A DNA stretch of 64,000 nt from Rhodanobacter spathiphylli B39. Its GTDB lineage: Bacteria; Pseudomonadota; Gammaproteobacteria; Xanthomonadales; Rhodanobacteraceae. The stretch spans positions 117,287 to 181,286 of the forward strand of contig NZ_AJXT01000048.1 of the NCBI RefSeq assembly GCF_000264295.1, read 5' to 3'. Shown piece by piece: positions 27,168 through 36,633 of the stretch. The notes beneath the pieces are model-generated. The model was not told the origin of the DNA, did no database searches, and worked only from the letters and a program-made list of their open reading frames with translations. The position numbers were made by a program, and so were the translations under genes. Numbering within the stretch: the stretch's first letter is position 1; every line of letters starts with the position of its first letter.

Positions 27168-28042
27168 GTTTCGTCTCCGCGTCGCGACAACTTCAGCATC
27201 AGCACGGTCACCGCGAACATGATCAGGAACAGCAGGAAGGCCACCGCCGAAGCCGAACCGAGATTCCACCACTTGAAGCCCTCGTCGTACATCAGGTACA
27301 GCACGCTGACCGTGCTTTGCAGCGGGCCGCCCTCGGTCATCACGTATGGCTCGGCGAACAACTGGAAGTAGCCGGACACGGTGAGGATGCCGACCATCAG
27401 CATGGTCGGCTTCAGCATCGGCAGGGTGATGTGGACGAACTGCCGCCACGGTGACGCACCGTCGATCCGTGCGGCCTCGTACAGGTCCGGCGGGATCGCC
27501 TGCAGACCGGCGAGGAAGATGATCATGTTGTAGCCGAAGTTTTTCCACGCCGCGAACGCGATGATCGTGGGCATCGCCCAGTGCGGATCACCGAGCCAGT
27601 CCACCGGATGGACGTCCAGAAGGCCAAGAAGGTAGTTCGCCATGCCGTACTTGGTGTTGAACAGATAGCGCCAGATCACCGCGGTGGCCACCACCGTGGT
27701 CACCACCGGCGCGAACAGCGCGGTGCGGAAGAACGGTTTGCAGCGCGCCAGCGGCGAGTTAAGCAGCATCGCCGCACCGAGCGAAGCACCCATCGACAGC
27801 GGCACGCCGACCGCGACGAAGTACAGCGTATGCCCCAGCGCCGACCAGAACAGCGGACGCTGCAGCAGTTCCCGGTAATTGCCCAGCGCCACGAAGCGCA
27901 GGTTGCGGATGTCCGCCAGCGCGTAGAGATCGTAGTCGGTGAGGCTGAGCACCAGCGCGGCCAGCACCGGCAGCAGGAAGAACACGCCCAGCACCACCAG
28001 CGCCGGTGCGAGGAACAGCCACGCGGTGCGCTGCGGATTCAT
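27164..28042 (-). CDS. Carbohydrate ABC permease, MalF/UgpA type
   Basis: 292 residues from ATG 28042, six helices. The EAA loop is PPDLYEAARIDGASPWRQFVHITLPMLKP (about 196-224). ATG overlaps the stop of the binding-protein gene (ATGA), and its own stop overlaps the next permease, so binding protein and both permeases are tightly coupled. No ATPase is encoded in this operon; the one at 38149 is the likely partner. Confidence 0.92.
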   Translation of the reverse strand: MNPQRTAWLFLAPALVVLGVFFLLPVLAALVLSLTDYDLYALADIRNLRFVALGNYRELLQRPLFWSALGHTLYFVAVGVPLSMGASLGAAMLLNSPLARCKPFFRTALFAPVVTTVVATAVIWRYLFNTKYGMANYLLGLLDVHPVDWLGDPHWAMPTIIAFAAWKNFGYNMIIFLAGLQAIPPDLYEAARIDGASPWRQFVHITLPMLKPTMLMVGILTVSGYFQLFAEPYVMTEGGPLQSTVSVLYLMYDEGFKWWNLGSASAVAFLLFLIMFAVTVLMLKLSRRGDET

Positions 28043-29340
28043 CGCGCAGGCTCCTCCGTGTGGCCGCCGTGATCGAGCACCCAGCGCCGCTTGGCCAGGA
28101 TCGTGTCGGCGCGGCGATCCATCTCGGCCGCGGCCTGGTCGATCGTCAGCCGGCCGGCGATCGCCTCGGCGGCGACCAGCTGCATCTCGTTGGCGATGCG
28201 TTCCCACTCTGGTACCGCCGGCGTGGGCCTCACGTGTTCCAGTTGCTCGCGGAAGGCGCGCGCCTTGGGATCGTCGCGCAGCGCGCCGCCCGCCCACGAG
28301 CTGCGCCGTGGCGGCATGTCGCCGAGCAAGTCGTAGAACTGCTGCTGCACCGCCGGTTGCGACAGGTACTCGATCAGCTGCCAGGCCGCCTCCTTGTGCT
28401 GCGAGCGGCGGAAGATCACCAGGCTGGAACCGCCGGCCACGCCGATGCCGGCACCGTCCGGACCGGGCAGCGGCGCGGTGGCCCAGTCATCCTGCTGCGA
28501 AGCGGGCAGGCGCGAGCGGAACTCGCCGATGTTCCATGGGCCGGACAGGTAGAACGCGTACACGCCGCGGCCGAATTCCGTCCACGGGTTGCCCGCTTCC
28601 ACATTGGTGATCGCCGGAGCCTGTTGCAGCCGGAAGGTGTCGACGTAGAAGGTCAGCGCGCGCTTGAAGCCGGCGCTTTCGAAGTTGCCGTAGCGGCCGC
28701 CGTCGCGCAGCAATGGCTCATCCTGCTGCAAGGCCAGCGACATCAGCTGCTCGTACTCGTTGGTCGGCAGCAGGATGCCGTAGTGGTGATGCGCGGGATC
28801 GCTCATTGCGGCGAGCTGTTGCCGCCACTGCGCCCAGGTGCGCGGCGGGGCATCGAAGCCGGCGGCCTTCAGCAAGTCGCGGCGATAGAACAGCAGCCGC
28901 GTGTCGACGTACCACGGCACGCCGTACAGCGTGCCGTCGATCACGTTGGTGGCCCAGATGCTGGCGAAGTAGTCGCGCGGCTGGATCACCCGCGAGCGGC
29001 CGACCCGCGCCTGCAAGGGCTCCAGCGCGTGCAATGCGGCCAGCTCGGGCAACCAGGTGTTGCCGAGCTGGCTGAGGTCCGGGGTGGAATCGCCGGCGAA
29101 GGCGGTAAGCAGCTTCTGGTGCGCGGCGGTCAGCGGCAGCTGCTGCACCCTGACGTGGACGTCCGGGTGGGCGCGTTCGAAGGCGGGCAGCAACTTGACG
29201 ATGGCTTCGCCTTCGCGGCCGATCGTCCAGAACGTCAGTTCGTGGTTGTCCGGCGCTTGTGTGCAACTGCCCAGCAGGGCGCTGCAGCAGGCGATCGCCA
29301 CCAGCCATGCGTGCCGCCACGGGCGCGCACGGCAGCTCAT
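28039..29340 (-). CDS. Extracellular sugar-binding lipoprotein of an ABC importer
   Basis: 433 residues, family 1 (MalE/UgpB) solute-binding protein. Signal peptide with lipobox LGSC (Cys27), then the binding fold: LTFWTIGREGEAIVKLLPAFERAHP, DGTLYGVPWYVDTRLLFYRRDLL, and GGSSLVIFRRSQHKEAAWQLIEYL near the C-terminus. Its ATG overlaps the stop of the endoglucanase gene. Beta-1,2-glucan oligosaccharide binding proteins belong to this family, but the ligand residues cannot be read by eye. Confidence 0.92.
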   Translation of the reverse strand: MSCRARPWRHAWLVAIACCSALLGSCTQAPDNHELTFWTIGREGEAIVKLLPAFERAHPDVHVRVQQLPLTAAHQKLLTAFAGDSTPDLSQLGNTWLPELAALHALEPLQARVGRSRVIQPRDYFASIWATNVIDGTLYGVPWYVDTRLLFYRRDLLKAAGFDAPPRTWAQWRQQLAAMSDPAHHHYGILLPTNEYEQLMSLALQQDEPLLRDGGRYGNFESAGFKRALTFYVDTFRLQQAPAITNVEAGNPWTEFGRGVYAFYLSGPWNIGEFRSRLPASQQDDWATAPLPGPDGAGIGVAGGSSLVIFRRSQHKEAAWQLIEYLSQPAVQQQFYDLLGDMPPRRSSWAGGALRDDPKARAFREQLEHVRPTPAVPEWERIANEMQLVAAEAIAGRLTIDQAAAEMDRRADTILAKRRWVLDHGGHTEEPAR

Positions 29341-30800
29341 TTTTTCGACGCCTCGGCGGCCAGCCAGCCGCCTTGGAAGCCGGCGCGCTGGAGTCCCTTG
29401 CGGATGTACGGGTTCTTCTTCATCACGTTCCAGACGAAGTCGCTGCGCCAGTTCTCGATCATCAGCACGATCGGCCCCTGGTCGATGCCCAACTGCTCGC
29501 TGTCGACCCAGCCCATCGGCAGCACTTTGCCCGTGCGTAACTCCGTTTGCACGTGGAAGCTGGGATTGAAGGCGTCGACGAAGCCGTGCCGGTTGTAGAT
29601 CGCGCTGCCGTACCGGCGCTTCATCTCCTCCAGCGCGGGAATCACCAGCTCGGGCGCGAACGCGATCGAGCCGGCGACCGCGGTGGGCACGAGGGTGCCA
29701 TCGTCGACCAGGTAGCCCAGTCCGGCGCCCCGCGCCGTGTAGCCGTAGAACTGGCGCTTGCTCTTGCCGTCCATGACGATGCCGCCGGGACCGTTGCTGG
29801 CGGTGAGCCCCCACATGTTCGGGCCGTAGCCGGTCCAGCCGCCCGGGTTGGCGATCGCGTAGTTCCTCTGGGCGATCACCGCGCGGCGGCTGTTCTCGAA
29901 ATAGTCGAGGTCGTGCTGGCGGTTCCAGGCATCGCGGATGCCGCGGAAGTCGATCCACACATGGCTGTACTGATGGCCGAACAACGGGCCGAAGTTCAGC
30001 AGTTGCTCGCCGTGGAAGCTGCCCCAGCTGCGGTCGTAGGTGCGGGTCCATGCCGTCCAGGCGTCGGCGTCCACCGGATGCGTGGGCGAGCCCAGCGCCA
30101 GCACGTAGACCAGCATCGCCTCGTTGTAGCCTTCCCAGTCGTGCGGGATGAACTTGCCGCCCGGCGTCCAGCCCATGCTGATCAGCGGCGCGCGCACCTG
30201 TGCCCAGGGCCAGTCGACCCGCCGGTAGATGCGGTCGGCCAGCGTGCGGATTTCCTGCTCGGCCGGCGTGCCGCGGTCGTAGTACGACTGCGCGAACAGC
30301 ACGCCGCCCAGCAGCAGCGAGGTGTCGACCGTGGACACCTCGGTCCAGCGGGCGAAGCGCCGGCCGCTCTTCATGTCGAGGAAGTGGTAGAAGAAACCGT
30401 GGTAGCCGCTGTCGTCGTCCTCGCTGTCGCCCTGCGGCGCGGTGTCGAAGAAGCGCAGCGTGGCCAGCGTGCGCTCCACCGCCTGTTCACGGGTGATGTA
30501 GCCGCGCTCCACGCCCACGCCGTAGGCGGTCAGGCCGAAGCCGACCGCGGCGATGCTGGAGAAGGATTCGCCCGGATAGTGGTCGGGCACCAGGCCATTG
30601 GCCGGGTCCGCGCTGTCCCAGAAGAACTGGAAGGTGCGCTGTTCGAGGTCGTTGACCAGCGCCGGTACTTCGGGCGTGCTGGTGGTGGCGGGAGTGGGAT
30701 CGGGTCGGGCCTGCCAGGCCGGGCTGGCGGGAGCTGCCAGCACCAGGGCCAGGCCGAGCAGGAGGGAGGCAAGCCATGCGGGCCGGTGGGGAAACGTCAT
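29337..30800 (-). CDS. GH144-like endo-beta-1,2-glucanase (glycoamylase family)
   Basis: 487 residues with an N-terminal signal peptide ending around residue 28 (ALVLAAPASPAWQA). The rest is the glycoamylase domain: DLEQRTFQFFWDSADPANGLVPDH, STVDTSLLLGGVLFAQSYY, IPHDWEGYNEAMLVYVLALGS, NPGGWTGYGPNMWGLTASNGPGG. Characterised members of this family are GH144 endo-beta-1,2-glucanases; related domains occur in cyclic beta-1,2-glucan synthases. Expected to act in the periplasm, cutting glucan brought in by the receptor gene upstream into oligosaccharides for the ABC importer downstream. Confidence 0.8.
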   Translation of the reverse strand: MTFPHRPAWLASLLLGLALVLAAPASPAWQARPDPTPATTSTPEVPALVNDLEQRTFQFFWDSADPANGLVPDHYPGESFSSIAAVGFGLTAYGVGVERGYITREQAVERTLATLRFFDTAPQGDSEDDDSGYHGFFYHFLDMKSGRRFARWTEVSTVDTSLLLGGVLFAQSYYDRGTPAEQEIRTLADRIYRRVDWPWAQVRAPLISMGWTPGGKFIPHDWEGYNEAMLVYVLALGSPTHPVDADAWTAWTRTYDRSWGSFHGEQLLNFGPLFGHQYSHVWIDFRGIRDAWNRQHDLDYFENSRRAVIAQRNYAIANPGGWTGYGPNMWGLTASNGPGGIVMDGKSKRQFYGYTARGAGLGYLVDDGTLVPTAVAGSIAFAPELVIPALEEMKRRYGSAIYNRHGFVDAFNPSFHVQTELRTGKVLPMGWVDSEQLGIDQGPIVLMIENWRSDFVWNVMKKNPYIRKGLQRAGFQGGWLAAEASKK

Positions 30801-30926
30801 GATCGGTCTGCCGTACTTGTGAGCGACGCCACCTGGACCCGCGGGTGGCGCGGGTTCAGGTGGACGTCCAGACGTCCGTTCTCACGAGGCGGACGGTTGA
30901 ATCGGTAGTGCCTTGCCGCGAGCGGA

Positions 30927-33758
30927 TCAGAACGTGTAACGGGCGCCGATCTGGAAGCGGCGGGTCTGGTTCGGGTCGGCACTGGTGGCGCGGCCGAAGT
31001 CCGGGTTCGGGTTCAGCGTGCCCCAGTTGTACTGGTTGTTGATGTAGCCGTTGTCGACGTCGCGGTTGAACACGTTCATCACGTCGAAGCGCAGCTCCAG
31101 CGCCTGGCTTTCGCCCCAGCGGAATTCCTTGGCGATCGACAGGTCGAGGTTGAGGTACTTCTGGCCGTACTTGCCGTTCTTGTAGAAGATGCAGTTGTAG
31201 TCGCAGCCCGGCACGTTGGCGAAGTAGTCCCAGGGCAGGCCCGAGCCATAGGTGAAGATGCCGGTCAGGCGGGTGTCCCACGGGCCGCGCACGATGCCGT
31301 TGAGCACCAGGTGCTGCTTCTCGCCCACGTTGTCGGCGAAGTAGCCCGCCGGATCGACATAGTCCAGCGAGTAGTTGTCGCCACCCTGCTGGCGCGCGCG
31401 CTGGTAGGTGTAAGCCAGGCCCACGCCCCAGCCGGACGCCTCGGTGTACGGCTTGTCGATGCTGACCAGCACGCTGCTGGACTGGGTCTTCTTGTCGGTG
31501 TTGTGCAGCACCACGCCGTACGGGCTGCCGGGCATCTGGTCGAGCACGAAACCCGGCTCCGGCAGGCGGTTCCAGATCCAGGTGAACTGGTCGTAGCCCA
31601 GCACGCGGGCCAGTGTCAGCGAGGCGGTCCAGTCACCCATCACCTGGCGCACGCCCAGACTGAACTGGTCGGTGTGCGGCGGCTTGGTGTTGTTGTTGAT
31701 CACGTCGATTTCGGAACTGAAACCGGCCGAGCCGGATGCCAGCAGACCGTTGAGGCCGGCCGGCGTCAGGTAGCTCGGGTCCCATGCGATGGTGCCGGGA
31801 GTGACGCCGCCGGGGCTGAACAGGAAGGTGTAGTTCGGCACCAGCGAGTGCAGCTCCTCCTGGCTGATCCAGTCGAACGGCGTGCGGTCGTAGTAACGGC
31901 CGGCACCGCCGAAGATCGTGGTGCTCTGGTCGCCGTCCTTGCTGACGTCCAGCGAGAAGCCCAGGCGGGGCTGGATCGCGCCCTTGTAGCCGTCGCGGTT
32001 GTGGCCGTTGCTGATGTAGTTCTGCAGGCCCAGGTATTCCAGCGTGGGAATCTGCTCGGCCGGCGTCACGTAGTCCTTGTTGAGGGCATTGGTCTCGTAA
32101 TCCCAGCGGATGCCCAGGTTCAACTGCAGGCGTTCGGTGATGTCCCAGTCATCCTGCACGTACAGGCCGAGCTGGTTGGTGTGCAGGTTGGCGCTGGCCC
32201 CGTTGGGCGCGTACACCGCCTTGTACGGCGAGTTGAAACCGCCGGGATAGGCCGCGTCCTCGCTGAAATAGTAGGTTGGCACGGTGGAGCTGTTCTGTTC
32301 CAGCGTGATGCCGTAGGCGGCGTACTTGATGCCCGCCTTGATCGTGTGGTCGGGCAGGCCGAACCAGGTGAAGTCGTCGCGGAAGGTACGCTGGTTCTGG
32401 CCCTTGTCCTGCAGGTCACCGCCGGCGCCGATCACCGCGATGCCGGGATCGTAGATGGCCCGCACCGTGCCGGATTCGGCCGAGGTGGGGTGCCATTTCG
32501 CCGTGCCCGCATCCAGCAGCAGGTCATTGGTGTAGCTGTCGCCGCGCTTCTGCCATTTCAGCAGCAGGTCGTCGACGTTGTTCTTGCGGTTGCTGCGCGC
32601 GCTGTAGGCGGTGGTGCCGCCGAAGCCGAGCTGTTCGCTGTCGCGGCGCGTGGTCAGGCTGAGGTCGACGTTGTTGTCGTGGTTCGGCTGCCAGCTCAAC
32701 TTGCCGAAGAAGGTCTTCTCGTTGAACGGCGCCGAGAACGTGCCGTTGTACTGGGCGAAGCGCGGGTCGTTGATCTGCACCGTGTTGTTGGCGGTGTCCT
32801 TGCGCTCCTCGTAGTTGATGAAGAACTGCGCCACGTCCTTGATGATCGGTCCGCCCAGGGTGAAACCGCGCTGTTCGCGCTTGTACTCGGGTTTCTTGAC
32901 GTGGTTTTTCTTGTCGAACGAGTTCTGCGCGATCATCGACGTGTTCTGGAAGTAGTCGTAGAGCGAACCGTGGAATTCGTTGGTACCCGACTTGGTCACC
33001 GCGGTGATGATCGCGGTGCCGGCCTGTTCGTACTCGGCCTTGTAGTTGTTGGTGAGTACCCGGAATTCCTGCACCGCCTCCTGCGAGAACGGGTTGCCGC
33101 GGGTGGAATCCTGGCCGGCGATGCCGCCCTTGAGCACGTTGTTCTTCAGGCTGGCGCCGTCGATGAAAACGTTTACATTCTCGGCCGATTGACCGCCCGA
33201 CGAAAAGCTTTTCGAGTTGGGGTCGCGCGAGGTGGTCACGCCCGGCACCAGCTTGGCGAAATCCAGGAAGTTGCGCTCGTTCTGCGGCAGTTGCTGGATC
33301 TGCTTCTGGCTGATGTTGGTGGCCACTTCCGAGGTGCGCGTCTCGACCAGGGTGGTGGCGTTCACCGAAACGCCCTGCAGCTCGGTGGCATTGCTGGTGC
33401 TGGGTCCGGCCGCGGCGGCACCGGCGTCCAGGTTGAGGTTCAGCGCCTGGCCGACCTGCACCGTGACGGTGCGGCTGGCGCTGCTGCCGTTGCCGCTGGC
33501 CACGATGGTGTAGCTGCCCGGGCTCAGTCCGGCCAGGGTGTAGTTGCCGTCCGCACCGACCTTCGCCTTGCTGACGAAACCGTTGGCGGTATTGGTGGCC
33601 ACCACCTCGGTGGGCATCGCGTCCTGCGGTGCGCTGACGTGCCCGCGCAGGATCGCCGTGCTGGTCTGGGCGTGCGCGCCCGGCAGCGCGAATGCGGTGA
33701 CCAGCAGGCCGGCGAGCGCCAGCGAGATGTGCCTGGATAACGTACGTTGATTGACCAT
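30927..33758 (-). CDS. TonB-dependent outer-membrane receptor with carboxypeptidase-regulatory-like domain
   Basis: 943 residues. Signal peptide ends at AHA-QT (residue 30). Residues about 32-110 form a carboxypeptidase-regulatory-like beta domain, followed by a plug (LVETRTSEVATNISQKQIQQLP, FIDGASLKN) and a 22-strand barrel ending in the aromatic RFQIGARYTF. It resembles the Oar-like receptors that import oligosaccharides in xanthomonads. First structural gene after the LacI regulator. The ribosome site gggagaggg lies 5-13 bp before the ATG. Confidence 0.92.
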   Translation of the reverse strand: MVNQRTLSRHISLALAGLLVTAFALPGAHAQTSTAILRGHVSAPQDAMPTEVVATNTANGFVSKAKVGADGNYTLAGLSPGSYTIVASGNGSSASRTVTVQVGQALNLNLDAGAAAAGPSTSNATELQGVSVNATTLVETRTSEVATNISQKQIQQLPQNERNFLDFAKLVPGVTTSRDPNSKSFSSGGQSAENVNVFIDGASLKNNVLKGGIAGQDSTRGNPFSQEAVQEFRVLTNNYKAEYEQAGTAIITAVTKSGTNEFHGSLYDYFQNTSMIAQNSFDKKNHVKKPEYKREQRGFTLGGPIIKDVAQFFINYEERKDTANNTVQINDPRFAQYNGTFSAPFNEKTFFGKLSWQPNHDNNVDLSLTTRRDSEQLGFGGTTAYSARSNRKNNVDDLLLKWQKRGDSYTNDLLLDAGTAKWHPTSAESGTVRAIYDPGIAVIGAGGDLQDKGQNQRTFRDDFTWFGLPDHTIKAGIKYAAYGITLEQNSSTVPTYYFSEDAAYPGGFNSPYKAVYAPNGASANLHTNQLGLYVQDDWDITERLQLNLGIRWDYETNALNKDYVTPAEQIPTLEYLGLQNYISNGHNRDGYKGAIQPRLGFSLDVSKDGDQSTTIFGGAGRYYDRTPFDWISQEELHSLVPNYTFLFSPGGVTPGTIAWDPSYLTPAGLNGLLASGSAGFSSEIDVINNNTKPPHTDQFSLGVRQVMGDWTASLTLARVLGYDQFTWIWNRLPEPGFVLDQMPGSPYGVVLHNTDKKTQSSSVLVSIDKPYTEASGWGVGLAYTYQRARQQGGDNYSLDYVDPAGYFADNVGEKQHLVLNGIVRGPWDTRLTGIFTYGSGLPWDYFANVPGCDYNCIFYKNGKYGQKYLNLDLSIAKEFRWGESQALELRFDVMNVFNRDVDNGYINNQYNWGTLNPNPDFGRATSADPNQTRRFQIGARYTF

Positions 33759-33772
33759 GACTGACCCTCTCC

Positions 33773-33786
33773 CGTAATCGTTGCAA
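33773..33786. promoter_or_regulatory. Candidate LacI-type operator before the TonB receptor gene
   Basis: Read on the minus strand this is ttgcaacgattacg, matching the palindrome at 38017 (tgtaaacgattaca) at ten of fourteen positions. It lies 15 bp before the receptor ATG, where a bound repressor would block transcription or translation start. Confidence 0.4.
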
Positions 33787-33918
33787 GGTGGTGGAACGCT
33801 CTTCCGTCGTTGCCGTGCCGTTGTCTGCGGACCGTTACCGCGGCCCGCCTGGATTGCACCGACCCCTGCCCGGTGCGGTTTCTTCCGGCGCGATCCGGCG
33901 CCGGTATGTCGGTGTGTG

Positions 33919-34929
33919 TCAGCCCGAGGGCGCGGCGCTGGACGCCCGCACCACCAGCTCGGCGTCGACCCGTCGCCGGCTGCCCGCGCGCACGTCGTCC
34001 GGGTGGTCGAGCTGTTCGCCCAGCAGGGCCATCGCCTGCCCGCCCAGTTCCGCGATGTGCACCTGGATCGTGGTCAGCGGCGGTGTCACGTAGCGCGCCA
34101 TCGGCACGTCGTCGAAGCCGCCCACGGCGATGTCCTGCGGAATGCGCAGGCCCGCCTCGCGCAGGGCCGCCAGGCAGCCGATCGCCATCATGTCGTTGGC
34201 GGCAAACACCGCATCCGGCCGCGGCCGCATCGCCAGCACCTGGTGGCCGGCGCGATACCCGGATTCTTCGCTGAAGTCCCCGCGCAGCATCATCATCGGA
34301 CTGTCCGGTGCATGGCTGGCCAGCGATTCGCGATAGCCGAGTTCGCGCTGGGTGGCGTCGCGGTTGCCCGGAGGCCCCTGGATGAACACGATGCGCCGGC
34401 GACCCAGCGACAGCAGGTGTTCGACCATCAGCCGCGCGCCGCCGTCGTTGTCGACCGACAGGGCGCAGTAGTCGGCGCCGGACAGCCGGGTGTTGATCAG
34501 CACGGTGGGAAGATTCTGCGGCAGGTTCTGCCGCAGGAAGTCAGCATCGGCGTGGGGTGACATCAGCAGCAGGCCGTCGACCCGCCCCTGCATCGCGCGC
34601 AGGGCGGCGGCGGCCGCTTCCGCGTCATCGTGCGAGCTGGAGACCAGCAGGTGCAGGCCGCGCGATCGCGCCGCCAGGTCGATGCCGCGGATCAGTTCGG
34701 AAAAGAATTCGCCGTACAGATCCGGCAGCAGGGCGCCCACCGTGTTGGTGCGCCGGGTAATCAGCATGCGGGCGGCGGCATGCGGCACGTAGCGCAGGCG
34801 CTGGGCCGCCTCGAGAATGCGCTGGCCGGTCTCGGCGGTGACGCCACGGCCGCCATTCAGCGCGCGCGACACCGAGGCCACCGATACACCGGCCTCGCGC
34901 GCTACGTCTTTGATGGTTGCTGCTGGCAT
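33919..34929 (-). CDS. LacI-family transcriptional regulator of the glycan locus
   Basis: 336 residues: helix-turn-helix TIKDVAREAGVSVASVSRALNG at residues 5-26, hinge ARMLITRRTNTVGALLP, then a periplasmic-binding-protein-like sensor domain. First gene upstream of the TonB receptor operon on the same strand, gap 160 bp. Palindromes of LacI type occur before it, before the receptor and before the GH1 gene, so it probably represses all three until its inducer, perhaps a glucan oligosaccharide, is present. Confidence 0.93.
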   Translation of the reverse strand: MPAATIKDVAREAGVSVASVSRALNGGRGVTAETGQRILEAAQRLRYVPHAAARMLITRRTNTVGALLPDLYGEFFSELIRGIDLAARSRGLHLLVSSSHDDAEAAAAALRAMQGRVDGLLLMSPHADADFLRQNLPQNLPTVLINTRLSGADYCALSVDNDGGARLMVEHLLSLGRRRIVFIQGPPGNRDATQRELGYRESLASHAPDSPMMMLRGDFSEESGYRAGHQVLAMRPRPDAVFAANDMMAIGCLAALREAGLRIPQDIAVGGFDDVPMARYVTPPLTTIQVHIAELGGQAMALLGEQLDHPDDVRAGSRRRVDAELVVRASSAAPSG

Positions 34930-34972
34930 TGTCGACCCGATCCGCGAACAGGGAACCGCACTGCGGCGCCAA

Positions 34973-34986
34973 CGTAAACGTTTTCA
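34973..34986. promoter_or_regulatory. Candidate LacI-type operator, autoregulatory site 1
   Basis: Minus-strand reading tgaaaacgtttacg, twelve of fourteen positions identical to the symmetrical form tgtaaacgtttaca. It lies 43 bp before the regulator's ATG. Confidence 0.55.
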
Positions 34987-34994
34987 TGGCCGAT

Positions 34995-35009
34995 TGTAAA
35001 GCGCTTGTA
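34995..35009. promoter_or_regulatory. Candidate LacI-type operator, autoregulatory site 2
   Basis: tgtaaagcgcttgta contains the perfect core aagcgctt of LacI/GalR-family operators and lies 9 bp from site 1. Confidence 0.5.
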
Positions 35010-35326
35010 AAACGAAACCTCTGCTGCGCCGCGGCAGGTCTGCCGCGCAGCGAAGCGTGCCTCCGGGCAGATCCCGTGGTGCCTGCCCGGCCCACCGATT
35101 TGCGCCCGGATGCCGTCGCCGCCCGTCGATTGGCACGATTGAAGCATGGTATTCGGCGGCTTGACGGTTCTGTGACCGGCGTCGTTATCGGCCCCCGCCT
35201 GACCGCTTGTTAAATTTTCAGTTTCGCCGTTAAATGCAGGTTAATCTTTGTGGACTCAGTCAACTGTATCCTCAAGTTATCGCGGTTACTCAACAAACGA
35301 TAGGCAACTTGCTGTTTTTCCAGACC

Positions 35327-35785
35327 ATGATGACTGCTGCCCTCACCCTGCTGCTTGTCTCCACCGTGCTGGTCGCCAGCGCCGTGCGCCATGTGCCGGC
35401 CGGCCAGGTTCACAGCCTGTATCGCCGCGGCAAGCTGGTGCGGGTGCTGCAGCAGGGGACGCATCTGGTGTTGCCGTTGTTCGATCGGGTCGCCCACAAG
35501 ATCAACCTGGCCGGGCAGACGCTGCGGCTGGACGCGTCACAGGAGGATGCCGGCGAGGTGCGCGGTACCGTGTACTGGCAGGTGCTGGAGCCGGAGCGGG
35601 CGGACGCGGTGTTCGAGCAGGTCGACCAGCTGATCCGCCGCGGCGCCCGCGAAGCGCTGCGCAACGAGCCTGCCGCCGCCGACACCGATCGGCGCGACCT
35701 TGGCGCCCGCATGAAGCAGTCCTTGAACAGCGCGCTGCGCGAGCGCGGCATGATGGTGACGCGGGTCGAGTTGGACGCCGCCTGA
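35327..35785 (+). CDS. Short SPFH/band-7 domain membrane protein
   Basis: 152 residues from the first of two adjacent ATG codons. One N-terminal helix (TAALTLLLVSTVLVASAV), then the start of an SPFH domain: VPAGQVHSLYRRGKLVRVLQQGTHLVLPLFDRVAHKI, ending in LNSALRERGMMVTRVELDA, a typical SPFH strand. It lacks the coiled-coil C-terminus that lets stomatin or HflK-type proteins assemble, so it is a minimal form. Function unknown; followed by its own terminator and then rsmG. Confidence 0.75.
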   Translation: MMTAALTLLLVSTVLVASAVRHVPAGQVHSLYRRGKLVRVLQQGTHLVLPLFDRVAHKINLAGQTLRLDASQEDAGEVRGTVYWQVLEPERADAVFEQVDQLIRRGAREALRNEPAAADTDRRDLGARMKQSLNSALRERGMMVTRVELDAA

Positions 35786-35861
35786 ACCACGTCATCCGGA
35801 ACGGGGAGATCGCGCCAGGGCGTCCCAGAACGCTCGCGCCGCAGGGGATTTGCAGGTATTG

Positions 35862-35886
35862 AACCCGCTACGGCGGGTTTTTCTTT
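35862..35886 (+). terminator. Intrinsic terminator after the SPFH gene
   Basis: Stem aacccgc/gcgggtt with loop tacg, followed by tttcttt. It lies 77 bp after the SPFH stop and 66 bp before the rsmG ATG. Confidence 0.8.
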
Positions 35887-35951
35887 TGGCGGGGCTGGCA
35901 AGCGCGGCAGCGGCCGTCGATACTTTGCGGCCCCATGTGACGAGTGAACCG

Positions 35952-36584
35952 ATGACCAGCCGCGACGCCCTGCAGGCACGACTCGAACAAGGCATCGCCG
36001 TGCTTGGCCTGTCGTTGCCGCCCGAGGCGGTGCCGCGCCTGCTCGACTACCAGGCCCTGCTGCAGCGCTGGAACGCGGCCTACAACCTCACCGCGGTGCG
36101 CGATGCGGACGAGATGATCACTCGCCACCTGCTCGATTCGCTGGCGATCCTGCCGTACGTGCAAGGCCAGACCCTGGCCGATCTCGGCACCGGTCCGGGC
36201 CTGCCCGGCATCGTGCTGGCGATTGCCGCGCCCGGTCGGCAGATCCTGCTGGTGGATTCCAACGGCAAGAAGGTGCGCTTCCTGCGCGAGGCGATCCGCT
36301 CGCTGAAACTGGAAGGGGTTCGTGCCGAACAGTCGCGGGTGGAAGACGTCGAAGGCCAGTTCGACTGCGTCACCGCCCGGGCGTTTGCCAGCCTCGCCGA
36401 CATGCTGGGCTGGGGTGGTCATCTGCTGGCCCCGGACGGAATCTGGCTGGCGATGAAAGGCAAGCGGCCGGATGACGAGCTGCCGGGCATTCCGCCGGGC
36501 TTCGCGCTGCGCAGCACGCACGAGTTGACGGTGCCGGGCCTGCCGGCCGAACGCCACCTGCTGGTGCTCGGCCGCACGGGGTGA
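35952..36584 (+). CDS. rsmG: 16S rRNA (guanine527-N7)-methyltransferase
   Basis: 210 residues from ATG 35952. SAM-binding core: LADLGTGPGLPGIVLAIAAPG, then LLVDSNGKKVRFLREA, and the RsmG signature FDCVTARAFASLADML. The conserved N-terminal YNLTAVRDADEMITRHLLDSLAIL is present. In-frame codons upstream run through the terminator and are rejected. In most relatives rsmG is next to parA; here 2.7 kb of sugar genes separate them. Confidence 0.95.
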   Translation: MTSRDALQARLEQGIAVLGLSLPPEAVPRLLDYQALLQRWNAAYNLTAVRDADEMITRHLLDSLAILPYVQGQTLADLGTGPGLPGIVLAIAAPGRQILLVDSNGKKVRFLREAIRSLKLEGVRAEQSRVEDVEGQFDCVTARAFASLADMLGWGGHLLAPDGIWLAMKGKRPDDELPGIPPGFALRSTHELTVPGLPAERHLLVLGRTG

Positions 36585-36593
36585 GCGATGTTC

Positions 36594-36616
36594 CTTCCCC
36601 TGCGGGGCAGGGGAAG
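36594..36616. terminator. Hairpin between convergent rsmG and GH1 genes
   Basis: Nine-base stem cttcccctg with its exact complement and a five-base loop, 10 bp after the rsmG stop and 18 bp from the GH1 stop. G/C-rich without T-run. Confidence 0.45.
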
Positions 36617-36633
36617 CGAAAGCTTCCGATGGG

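Larger units (their letters stand above)
34930..35326. other. Regulatory intergenic region between lacI-type and SPFH genes
   Basis: About 400 bp with no gene I can support. The first 80 bp hold two LacI-like operators. The middle (35010-35200) shows nothing clear. From 35210 to 35326 it is markedly richer in A+T than its surroundings (taaattttcag, gttaaatgcaggttaat), probably the promoter and leader of the SPFH gene. Confidence 0.5.

Noticed and set aside
35786..35890. Possible tRNA remnant before the rsmG terminator
   Set aside because: A TTGAACCCGC stretch recalls a T-loop, but no acceptor stem or anticodon arm can be folded; it is the terminator stem.
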